This document shows, piece after piece, positions 19,457 through 27,400 of a DNA stretch of 52,495 bases (position 1 is its first letter; each line of letters begins with the position of its first letter). The DNA comes from UBA6614 sp002433235. GTDB lineage: Bacteria > Verrucomicrobiota > Verrucomicrobiia > Limisphaerales > UBA1100. The notes under the pieces were generated by a model. That model had not been told where the DNA came from, searched no databases, and saw only the letters and a list, made by a program, of their open reading frames with translations. The position numbers and the translations under genes are program-made. The DNA lies in NCBI GenBank assembly GCA_002433235.1, contig DJHS01000136.1, positions 1 to 52,495 of the forward strand, written 5' to 3'.

Positions 19457-20244
19457 GACTCTCCTAGCAGTTCCGCCACTTTGGCCTTCAAGTCGGCCTC
19501 GCGCATCAAGGACTCGCCGACCAGAATGGCGCCCGCCCCGCAATCCTTCAACCGCGAGACATCCGCGCGCGTGTGAATCCCACTCTCCGCCACCAGCAGG
19601 CCATCCCAACCCTCCAATTCCGCCGCCAACACCTCCGTGGTTCCCAAGTCCACCGTGAAATCCTTCAGATTGCGGTTGTTGACTCCAATCAATTCCGCAT
19701 CGACTGCCAGTGCCCGCGACAACTCTTCCGCGTCATGCACCTCCACCAAGGCCGCCAGCCCGGCTCCTGTTGCCAGATCATGAAACCGGGCCAGCCGCGC
19801 GTCATCCAAGATCGCCACAATCAACAGTACCGCATCCGCTCCCCAATCCACGGCCTCCTCGATCTGGCGCTCATCAATCACGAAATCCTTTCGCAACAAA
19901 GGCAGCTCCACCACCGCCCGGATGGCCCGAAGATATTCCAGCGATCCCTTGAAGTAATGCGAATCCGTCAACACCGAAAGGCAACTCGCACCCGCCGCTT
20001 CGTATTCCTTCGCAATTGTCACTGGATCAAAATCCTCGCGAATAATCCCCGCCGAAGGGGATGCCTTCTTCACTTCCGCAATCAACCCCACGTCACCCGT
20101 ACGCGGCCCACGCAGTGCCCCCAGAAAATCCCGCCGCCCCCGCGCCTCCACGCGCGCACGCAAACCCTCCGCCGTCACCTCCCCCACGGGCAGATGCTCA
20201 AGCTCCGTCACCTTGCGCGCAACAATTTCGTCCAGAATGCTCAT
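19453..20244 (-). CDS. trpC: Indole-3-glycerol-phosphate synthase
   Basis: 263 residues, single-function TrpC barrel. Conserved motifs: IAEVKKASPSAG with the catalytic lysine, YEAAGASCLSVLTD, LLRKDF with the second lysine, GADAVLLIVAIL, GVNNRNL and VAESGI. It converts CdRP to indole-3-glycerol phosphate in tryptophan biosynthesis. No other trp gene is nearby; instead it overlaps prfB and the receiver-PP2C gene by 4 nt each. Confidence 0.96.
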   Translation of the reverse strand: MSILDEIVARKVTELEHLPVGEVTAEGLRARVEARGRRDFLGALRGPRTGDVGLIAEVKKASPSAGIIREDFDPVTIAKEYEAAGASCLSVLTDSHYFKGSLEYLRAIRAVVELPLLRKDFVIDERQIEEAVDWGADAVLLIVAILDDARLARFHDLATGAGLAALVEVHDAEELSRALAVDAELIGVNNRNLKDFTVDLGTTEVLAAELEGWDGLLVAESGIHTRADVSRLKDCGAGAILVGESLMREADLKAKVAELLGES

Positions 20245-21378
20245 TCGTCATCGTCCGCAACGACCCGCTTTGTCGGGCAGCCCGCCTGCAGCCAGCCGTT
20301 CACAAACTCATCCAGCGCCCCATCCATCACCGCCGTCACGTTGCTCTGTTGAATACCCGTCCGCAAATCCTTCACCATCTGGTAGGGCTGAAAAACATAG
20401 CTTCGAATCTGGCTGCCAAATGACACGCTTCCCTTTTCACTGTAAAACCGGTCCATCTCCGCCTTCTTCTCGTCCTCGCGCTTGGCGTGCAGTTTGGAGA
20501 GCAAAAGCTTCATGGCCGTCGCCTTGTTCTGGTGCTGGCTGCGCTGCGTCTGGCTGGCCGCCACCAAGCCCGTTGGGACGTGCGTAATGCGCACTGCCGT
20601 CTCCACCTTGTTCACGTTCTGCCCTCCCTTGCCGCCGCTGCGGAAGGTATCAATTCGCAAATCCGCCGGACTGACTTCAATCTCTCCCTCGCTCTCGATC
20701 TGCGGAATGACATCCACACTGGCAAAACTCGTGTGCCGACGCTTGTTCGAGTCAAACGGAGAAATGCGCACCAGCCGGTGCACTCCCCGTTCCGCCTTCG
20801 CGTAGCCGTAGGCATTATCACCGGTGATAAACACCGTCGCATTCTTGATCCCCGCCACTTCCCCGGGCAACAGATCCGCCACCTCCGCCTTCCAGCCACG
20901 TTCCTCCGCCCAGCGCTGGTACATCCGCAGCAACATGTTGGCCCAGTCACAACTCTCCGTCCCCCCCGCGCCCGCGTTGATGGATAAAATACAGTCACAT
21001 TTATCCAGTGGATTCCCCAGCAGAGCCGCCAGTTCCAGCCGGTCCACCTCGGGAAGGAATCCGCCAAGCTCCCCCTCGACCTCGCTAGCAATCTCGACTT
21101 GAGCGGTTTTCTCTTCCTCTTCCCCCAGCTCCACCAGCGTCTGCAAGTCCGCAAGCCGACCCTCCGCAGCCACCAGCGGCTCAATTTTTTTCTTCAGGAA
21201 CGAAACCTCGTCGACGACCTTCTGGGCATTTTCACGATGATCCCAGAAATCCCCCGCGGCCATCTCCGCTTCCAACTCCGCGAGGCGCGACTGTACTTTG
21301 GGGACGTCAAAGAAACCTCCGCAACTGGGCGAGCCGTTCCTCTGCCTGCGTCAACTGGGCCTTGGCGGTGTCGAACAT
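20241..21378 (-). CDS. prfB: Peptide chain release factor 2 (programmed +1 frameshift)
   Basis: Read as join(21310..21378, 20241..21308), 378 residues. The first 23 codons, from the ATG at 21378, end ...CGG AGG TTT CTT and meet TGA at 21307-21309. Slipping one base forward reads GAC and joins the main frame. This matches the classical RF2 recoding signal: CTT-TGAC with a Shine-Dalgarno-like GGAGG 3 nt before CTT. The protein has SPF (stop-codon recognition, in RISPFDSN) and GGQ (SGGKGGQNVNKVET). RF2 reads UGA and UAA; frameshifting at its own UGA is autoregulatory. Without the shift the longest single frame would start at an internal Met (21275) and lose ~34 residues. Confidence 0.96.
21306..21320 (-). 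other. prfB +1 frameshift site
   Basis: Minus-strand sequence GGAGG-TTT-CTT-TGA-C. The GGAGG pairs with the anti-SD and lies 3 nt from the slippery CTT, the same geometry as in E. coli prfB. The TGA is followed by C, a weak termination context. Confidence 0.95.
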
Positions 21379-21388
21379 GCCGGCATCT

Positions 21389-23053
21389 TTACGCCATGTC
21401 CGCCTCGCCTGCCGAGTCCTTTTTTGGCCGCCAACGCGCCGCCGCGAAAGCTCCACTGGCCAAAACGCAGGCCCAACCCAGCCAATCCCCCGTCCGCTGG
21501 TGGAATGTTGCGACGGCCCCGGCGGCATCCATGACCGGCAATTCCATAATCCTCACTCCTTTCTCATAAATGCTGCCCTTCTCCAGACGATGAATCCGCC
21601 CACGCCAATCCACCCAGCATGTTAGTCCATTGTTCGTGCATCGAACCAGCGGCCGCCCTGTCTCAATCGCCCGAAACGCCGCCGCCCGCGCATGCTGCCA
21701 TTGCTGGTTGCTTTCCCCGAACCATCCGTCATTTGTCAGGTTCAGGATGAAATCCGCCTCTTCCACCGCGGCACGTCGCACCAGCGACGGCAACACGTCC
21801 TCAAAGCAAATCACAGGTGCCGCCTTGACTCCGCCCAAGTCAAAAAGAACCGGGCCTTCCCCCGCCGTGAACGTGCCCACTGGAGCCAGTTTTTTAAGGA
21901 AAGGCAGCACCCCCCCAAACGGCACGTATTCCCCGAACATCACCAAGTGCTGTTTGCTGTAGCTCGCCTGCAGCGTCCCATTCGCGTCCAAATGAAAGCA
22001 ACTGTTGCGCGCCATCCTCCGATTTCCTTGGCTATCCAGCACCGCTTCATCCGTGCCCACAATCATCGGCACTCCGAGTGTCCGGGCCAGTTCATCAATT
22101 GGATCTAACTCAACTCTCCCATTGGCATCCCGCGTCGCCGACAACGGCGCTGAAGCCTCCGGCCAAATAATCACGTCCGGCTCCATCCGGGCCGCCTCGA
22201 TGGTCAGTTCCCTCAGCAACTCCCAGCGCTCGATCATTCTCTCCCGGCTGCCGTAGCTTTCCCAGATCACCTGCTGCGGAATGCTCGGCTGCACCATGGC
22301 AATGCGCACTGTACCGCGCGGCTTCAATTGTTTCTCCCGCGCCTCAACCTGCCACCATGCCAACCCCAGTAGCAGCACCATGAACCCCAACACCGGCCCG
22401 GCATCCAGCCCTATTCGCCGCCACCTTTCCCTGCCGCGCAAATGCACACTGCCTGTTGTCGCCACCAGAAAACTCATCGAACCCCATGCCACCAGCAGCG
22501 ACACCCCCAGCACCCCCGTCAAGGACGCCACCAACGCCAATGGCATCAGGTCCAACTGTGAATGCGCGAGATAATTCCAGGGAAATCCGGTCAACAACCA
22601 CCCCCGCAACTGCTCCAAGGCTACCCACCCCAGCGCACACTGGAGCGGCCACAAAACCCTGTCTCTCCACGGCAGATGACGCAGACGCAACCATGCCTCC
22701 GCCAAGCCCGACAAGTCACGAACCGGAAAACGCCACCAGCAAAACCAGACCCACAACGCCGGATACAAGGCACAGTACGCCGACAACGCCAGCCACCCCG
22801 CCACGGCACCCGGCGGATACGGGATCAGCAAAACCCAGTACAACGAAGAGAGGCCCTGTGCCAGCCCCGCCACGTAGCCCAATGCAAACACTCGTCGAAA
22901 CCGGGGGCCATGACAAAGCGCCACCAACAAGGCCGGTGCCAGCCACCCCGCCAAAGCTAGTGCCACGTGTGGAAACGCCAGCGTCCACACCAAGCCCGCC
23001 AACACCGCCCCGCCCCACGGCTTTAAACGCTTAATGATGCCTCCTCCTTCCAC
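21389..23053 (-). CDS. lnt: Apolipoprotein N-acyltransferase
   Basis: The N-terminal half has about six membrane segments; the C-terminal half is a nitrilase-like amidase domain with the catalytic triad: Glu in IIWPEASAP, Lys in SYSKQHLVMFGEY and Cys in VICFEDV. Lnt adds the third acyl chain to lipoproteins in the inner membrane, which fits the several lipoproteins in this window. The start is uncertain. The frame opens with an ATG at 23155, but that would abut the divergent aldo/keto reductase start. I give the GTG at 23053. A very strong GGAAGGAGGAGG (~23039-23050) points to initiation at ATC/ATT codons at 23038-23033, just before the first membrane helix. It ends 10 nt before prfB. Confidence 0.92.
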   Translation of the reverse strand: MEGGGIIKRLKPWGGAVLAGLVWTLAFPHVALALAGWLAPALLVALCHGPRFRRVFALGYVAGLAQGLSSLYWVLLIPYPPGAVAGWLALSAYCALYPALWVWFCWWRFPVRDLSGLAEAWLRLRHLPWRDRVLWPLQCALGWVALEQLRGWLLTGFPWNYLAHSQLDLMPLALVASLTGVLGVSLLVAWGSMSFLVATTGSVHLRGRERWRRIGLDAGPVLGFMVLLLGLAWWQVEAREKQLKPRGTVRIAMVQPSIPQQVIWESYGSRERMIERWELLRELTIEAARMEPDVIIWPEASAPLSATRDANGRVELDPIDELARTLGVPMIVGTDEAVLDSQGNRRMARNSCFHLDANGTLQASYSKQHLVMFGEYVPFGGVLPFLKKLAPVGTFTAGEGPVLFDLGGVKAAPVICFEDVLPSLVRRAAVEEADFILNLTNDGWFGESNQQWQHARAAAFRAIETGRPLVRCTNNGLTCWVDWRGRIHRLEKGSIYEKGVRIMELPVMDAAGAVATFHQRTGDWLGWACVLASGAFAAARWRPKKDSAGEADMA

Positions 23054-23154
23054 CCGCCGCAGATTGCCCCATGCCGTGCGAAAGGCAAGGCCCGGCTGTT
23101 CACTGCTCTTTTGCCTTGCCGCCGCAGTTCGCCGACTTAAATTGAGCGCGCCCA

Positions 23155-24090
23155 ATGCAATCCACCACTCTTGGCCGGAGCCGTTTCAAGACTTCCCGCC
23201 TGTCCTATGGCTGCTGGCGGCTCGCCGGCACTTGGGACAGCACGCGTGTCAAGCCCGCCGGACGCGCCAGTGGCATCAACGCAATCATCGCGGCCCACGA
23301 GGCCGGCTACAATTTTTTCGACCTTGCCGACATCTATTGTGACGGCCTGTCCGAAGAAATTTTTGGCGAAGCCCTTAACCGCGTCAAAGGCCTGCGCCGC
23401 AGTGCCATCATCGCCACCAAGTGCGGCATCCGCCCGCCCACCCAAGGATCGCCCTACCGATACGATCTTTCCGCGGACTACATTGTCCGGTCCTGCGAAG
23501 CCTCCCTCAAGCGGTTGGACGTCGACACCATTGACCTCTACCAACTCCATCGCCCCGACTACCTCATGCATCCCACCGAGATCGCCAGGGCCTTTAACCG
23601 GCTGCACAAGGCGGGCAAGGTTCGGCACTTCGGCGTCAGCAACTTTACCCCGACCCAAGTCGACCTGCTTCAGGACGCCCTCAAGCAAGCCCTGCTCGTC
23701 AACCAAATAGAAATCAGCCTCGCCCACACCGCTCCACTTGAAGACGGCACTCTCGACCATTGTCTCGCCCGAAAGATCACCCCCATGGCATGGAGCCCCC
23801 TGGGCGGCGGCCACCTCGGCGATGGCGCCAAGCAGGTTTTGCCCAGCCAAGAAAATTACCGCGCCGGCAAAATCCGCCGCGCCCTCGACAAGCTCGCCGA
23901 AAAATACGCCACCACCCGCAACGTCATTGCCCTCGCTTGGCTGCTTCGCCATCCCGCCGGCATCATTCCAATCGTTGGCACCATCCGGCCCGAGCGCATC
24001 CAGGAACTTGTCACTGCCGACAGCATCAAGCTTTCCCGTGAAGAATGGTACACCCTCTACACCGCTGCCCGCAAAACTGACCTGCCGTGA
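23155..24090 (+). CDS. Aldo/keto reductase
   Basis: 311 residues, (beta/alpha)8 barrel. The catalytic tetrad can be placed: D56 (FDLADIY), Y61, K89 (TKCG) and H132 (LHRPD). NADPH-binding elements near the C-terminus (PIVGTIRPERI) fit the YdhF-like branch of the family, which reduces aldehydes and ketones. The last codons overlap the next gene by 4 nt. Confidence 0.94.
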   Translation: MQSTTLGRSRFKTSRLSYGCWRLAGTWDSTRVKPAGRASGINAIIAAHEAGYNFFDLADIYCDGLSEEIFGEALNRVKGLRRSAIIATKCGIRPPTQGSPYRYDLSADYIVRSCEASLKRLDVDTIDLYQLHRPDYLMHPTEIARAFNRLHKAGKVRHFGVSNFTPTQVDLLQDALKQALLVNQIEISLAHTAPLEDGTLDHCLARKITPMAWSPLGGGHLGDGAKQVLPSQENYRAGKIRRALDKLAEKYATTRNVIALAWLLRHPAGIIPIVGTIRPERIQELVTADSIKLSREEWYTLYTAARKTDLP

Positions 24091-25112
24091 ATACCCCCGC
24101 CCAACTCGGCTACCGCATGCCCGCCGAGTGGGAACCACACGCCGGCACATGGCTATCATGGCCGCGGCGCGAGGGCATCAGCTTCCCTGGACGCTTCGAT
24201 GAAATCCTGCCCGCCTATTCGGCCATGGTCAAAGCTCTCTCTGCTGGCGAAGGTGTTTTCATCAACGTTTGCAATGAGGCCCATGAAACCGAGGCCCGCT
24301 CTGTTTTGGAAGACCATGACGCCTTGAATGAAAACATTACCTTCCACCATCACCCCACCAACGAACCATGGTGCCGGGATCACGGCCCCATCTTCGTAAA
24401 AAACGGTGCCGGCTTGGCAGTCATCAATTGGGGTTACAACGCTTGGGGAGGGAAATACCCGCCATTCGACAACGACAACACCATTCCCTCGCGCATCGCC
24501 GAAACGCGGGGCCTGACGGCATACAATCCCAGCATGATCCTTGAAGGCGGATCGATCGAAGTCAACGGTGCCGGCACGCTCCTAACCACTGAAAGCTGCC
24601 TGCTCAACCACAACCGCAACCCCAATCTCACGCGGGATCAAATTGAGCAAAACCTGCACAACCATCTCGGAGTCTCACAGATTTATTGGCTCGGCGACGG
24701 CATAGATGGTGACGACACAGATGGACATATCGACGACTTGGCCCGCTTCGTCAACTCAACCACCATTGTTACCGCCGTTGAACCAAACTCCACTGACCCA
24801 AACCACACTCCCCTCGCGGAAAACCGCCGCCGCCTTGAGGCAACACCTTTTGAGATCATCGAACTGCCCATGCCTCCACCCCTCCATCATGAAGGCGAAA
24901 GACTCCCCGCCAGCTACGCCAATTTCTATGTCGGCAACACGGTTGTGCTCCTCCCCACATTCAACTGCCCCACCGACACTAAAGCTGAGAAAATCCTTCA
25001 AAACTGTTTCCCAACACGCGAAATCAAGCCCATCGATTCCACGGCCCTCCTCTGGGGCCTCGGTTCCTTCCATTGCCTCACCCAACAGGAACCTGCGGCG
25101 CCATGTGCATAA
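24087..25112 (+). CDS. Agmatine deiminase / PAD family protein
   Basis: 341 residues starting with GTG, whose last two bases are the first two of the upstream stop (GTGA). Porphyromonas-type peptidylarginine deiminase fold: substrate-binding EPWCRDHGPIFV, EGGSIEVNG, histidine in DTDGHIDDLARF and catalytic cysteine in FHCLTQQEP near the C-terminus. The most likely reaction is agmatine to N-carbamoylputrescine plus ammonia, a step in putrescine synthesis. The exact substrate is not certain because GSFHC replaces the commoner GNIHC. It is probably co-transcribed with the aldo/keto reductase. Confidence 0.9.
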   Translation: MNTPAQLGYRMPAEWEPHAGTWLSWPRREGISFPGRFDEILPAYSAMVKALSAGEGVFINVCNEAHETEARSVLEDHDALNENITFHHHPTNEPWCRDHGPIFVKNGAGLAVINWGYNAWGGKYPPFDNDNTIPSRIAETRGLTAYNPSMILEGGSIEVNGAGTLLTTESCLLNHNRNPNLTRDQIEQNLHNHLGVSQIYWLGDGIDGDDTDGHIDDLARFVNSTTIVTAVEPNSTDPNHTPLAENRRRLEATPFEIIELPMPPPLHHEGERLPASYANFYVGNTVVLLPTFNCPTDTKAEKILQNCFPTREIKPIDSTALLWGLGSFHCLTQQEPAAPCA

Positions 25113-25153
25113 CTGCCGCTTGCCCGAGAGTGCGCAGGTTGTAGGCTGGCCGC

Positions 25154-26674
25154 ATGGAGGTGGGGAGAGTTCTTTCGATCACGCTTGTTGCTGTACACGC
25201 CACAAGCCTATTCGCCGCAGATCCCAAGGGCGAACCGGCGGCGAACGCCGAGGTCCAGTTCAGAATGGGGGCGGGCCATTTTCACTCGGGCAACCACAGC
25301 GAAGCCGTCCGGTGGCTGCAACGCGCCGCCAACGCCAACCACACCCGCGCCCAAGGTCTGCTGGGCCTCTGCTACCATGCAGGCCGCGGCGTCCCGCAAG
25401 ACTTTGACAAGGCCGCGGGTTATCTAGCTCGCGCAGCCATTAAAAATGATCCCATTGCCCAGTTTAGCTTGGCGCGACTTTATTCAACCGGGCAGGGTGT
25501 CCCCAAAAACTTGGGCAAAGCCTTGGAGCTTTACCGGAAAGCCGCCATGCAAGGACATGCCGCCGCACAGGCAAATTTGGGTGCCATGTTGGAGAACGGC
25601 ACCGGCACACCCCGCGACCTCACGGCCGCAGCCAAGTGGTATGCCAAGAGCGCTGCACAAGGTCTCGCCATTGCCCAGTTGAACTTAGGCCGCCTTTATG
25701 CCGCTGGCCGGGGCGTCCCCGCCAGTCCGAATCTCGCCGCCAAATGGTACGAGGCCGCCGCCCAACAGGGGATGGGAGAAGCCCAGTTCCTGTTGGGAAC
25801 GGCCCTGTATCTGGGCGAAGGTGTGCCACAAAATTTCCCGCAGGCCTACAAGTGGCTAAACCTCGCCGCCACCCGAGACATTGATGCCGCAAGACAACAC
25901 CGACAGACAATCGCCGACAAGCTCAACCCCACGCAGTTGGCCCATGCCCAGCGGGAGACTGCACAGTTTGTCGCCAGACGTCAGGCGGTCACTCGTGGAC
26001 GAAACGATTCCCTGCCCAACGAGCCGAATGGCAAACTGACCGCGCCCTCCACTGGCACCGGCTTCTTCATCACCCCCTCCGGACACCTGCTGACCAATCA
26101 CCACGTGGTTGCCGGGGCGCAAAAAATTGAGGTGCGCATTGGCAACGAACGATTGCCTGCACAGATGCTCAAGGGCGACATCGTGAATGACCTAGCCCTG
26201 TTAAAGGTGGAGGGGCGTTTTGTGCCGCTCCCGCTGGGCGACAGCCGCATCACGCGCGCCGGGCAACAGGTGTTCACCATCGGTTTTCCCAACACCACCG
26301 TGCAAGGCGTGAAACCCAAATACACCAACGGCCGTATCAACAGCCGTACGGGATTGCAGGATGATGCCCGGCAATTTCAAATTGATGTGCCCGTGCAACC
26401 CGGGAACTCCGGCGGTGCGCTCATTGACGAGACCACCGGCAACGCCCTCGGCATCATCACTTGTCGGCTGGACGATATTCGCGCCCTTGACCTCACCGGC
26501 TCGCTTCCCCAGAACGTCAACTACGCTTTGAAAGCCGAGGTGATCCAAACGTTTCTCAACGGCACCCCTACCGTGGCCGCGCAATTAGCCCCGCCCAGCC
26601 CCATCAAGCGCGAAGCCGGCGCCATCCACCAAACCGCCGAGGCCGCCTCCGTGCTCATCCATGTGCAACGGTGA
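25154..26674 (+). CDS. Sel1-repeat protein fused to trypsin-like (S1C) protease
   Basis: 506 residues with a signal peptide (~5-21, ends LFAAD). Residues ~32-245 contain about six Sel1-like helical repeats of 36 residues (pattern AQ..LG.LY..G.GVP.......A.KWY..AA). A linker (~245-297) leads to a trypsin-fold protease with H317 (TNHHVV), D346 (NDLALL) and S419 (QPGNSGGAL). The three catalytic residues are all present, so it should be active. No PDZ domain follows, unlike DegP. Sel1 repeats bind proteins, so the repeats may select substrate or regulate the protease. The next gene is a lipoprotein with the same repeats. Confidence 0.92.
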   Translation: MEVGRVLSITLVAVHATSLFAADPKGEPAANAEVQFRMGAGHFHSGNHSEAVRWLQRAANANHTRAQGLLGLCYHAGRGVPQDFDKAAGYLARAAIKNDPIAQFSLARLYSTGQGVPKNLGKALELYRKAAMQGHAAAQANLGAMLENGTGTPRDLTAAAKWYAKSAAQGLAIAQLNLGRLYAAGRGVPASPNLAAKWYEAAAQQGMGEAQFLLGTALYLGEGVPQNFPQAYKWLNLAATRDIDAARQHRQTIADKLNPTQLAHAQRETAQFVARRQAVTRGRNDSLPNEPNGKLTAPSTGTGFFITPSGHLLTNHHVVAGAQKIEVRIGNERLPAQMLKGDIVNDLALLKVEGRFVPLPLGDSRITRAGQQVFTIGFPNTTVQGVKPKYTNGRINSRTGLQDDARQFQIDVPVQPGNSGGALIDETTGNALGIITCRLDDIRALDLTGSLPQNVNYALKAEVIQTFLNGTPTVAAQLAPPSPIKREAGAIHQTAEAASVLIHVQR

Positions 26675-26678
26675 AACC

Positions 26679-26706
26679 TTGACTTCCGCCGAAATTGCTC
26701 TAGATT
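26679..26706 (+). promoter_or_regulatory. Probable sigma-70-type promoter for the Sel1 lipoprotein gene
   Basis: -35 TTGACT (26679-26684), a 16-nt spacer, and -10 TAGATT (26701-26706), 28 nt before the ATG. AAGGAGG follows at 26722-26728. It suggests the lipoprotein is transcribed independently of the protease gene, although readthrough is possible. Confidence 0.55.
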
Positions 26707-26734
26707 AGGCTCTCCCGAGCCAAGGAGGGGTGTT

Positions 26735-27400
26735 ATGAAGACAAGTTCCAAAAGGGCGGCGCGTGCCGCTATTATTTCCGCCGTCATTTTCTGCGTCATC
26801 GGCCAGTTGGCCTGCGGCAAAAAGGAAGTCACCGCACCAGATGGCGACTCAACCGCCCTAGCCAAACCAGCCCAAAAAACACCCACTGACACCGAGGGAC
26901 GCATCAAGCTGGCCTACGAGTATTACCTCGGCAAGGAACGGAAACAGGATTTTAAAAAGGCCGCGGAATTGTTCCTGAAAGCTGCCAGCAAGGGCAACCC
27001 CGAGGCACAGTTCGCGCTGGGTGTCATGCACCAAAACGGCCAAGGGGTTCCCATCAATTTCATGGAGGCGGCCAAGTGGTATGAGAAATCCGCCCGACAA
27101 GACAACCCCCTTGCCCAACATCTCATTGGCTTGGCCTACAAGGAAGGCAGCGGCGTGCCCAAGGATCCCGCCGAGGCCTACAAGTGGCTCCACCTTGCCG
27201 CCGAGCACGGCCTGCCCGAACATCAGGAAGCGCGTGATTACTTTGCCACCCTAATTACGCCCGACCTCGTGGCTGAGGGGCTGCGGCGCGCCGAACAGTT
27301 CCACATGTATGAACTCGCCGCGATTCGAAAAGCTAGGGAAGCCGAGCAGGCCAAGCAGGTATCAACGCCCCCGGGCAACGGGCAAGCCGTCAACAACTGA
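26735..27400 (+). CDS. Sel1-repeat lipoprotein
   Basis: 221 residues. Lipoprotein signal with lipobox GQLAC (Cys 27). Residues ~55-165 hold three Sel1 repeats (for example FALGVMHQNGQGVP, HLIGLAYKEGSGVP), then a helical tail. The tail (LITPDLVAEGLRRAEQF) resembles the segment after the repeats in the preceding protease (LNPTQLAHAQRETAQF), so the two genes share more than the repeat and are probably paralogous in that part. It has a strong AAGGAGG. The last 39 bases overlap the convergent yjhG-type gene. Confidence 0.88.
   Translation: MKTSSKRAARAAIISAVIFCVIGQLACGKKEVTAPDGDSTALAKPAQKTPTDTEGRIKLAYEYYLGKERKQDFKKAAELFLKAASKGNPEAQFALGVMHQNGQGVPINFMEAAKWYEKSARQDNPLAQHLIGLAYKEGSGVPKDPAEAYKWLHLAAEHGLPEHQEARDYFATLITPDLVAEGLRRAEQFHMYELAAIRKAREAEQAKQVSTPPGNGQAVNN

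Noticed and set aside
20241..21378. prfB as a pseudogene broken by an in-frame stop
   Set aside because: The stop is the programmed frameshift site with all usual elements and the rest of the protein is intact.
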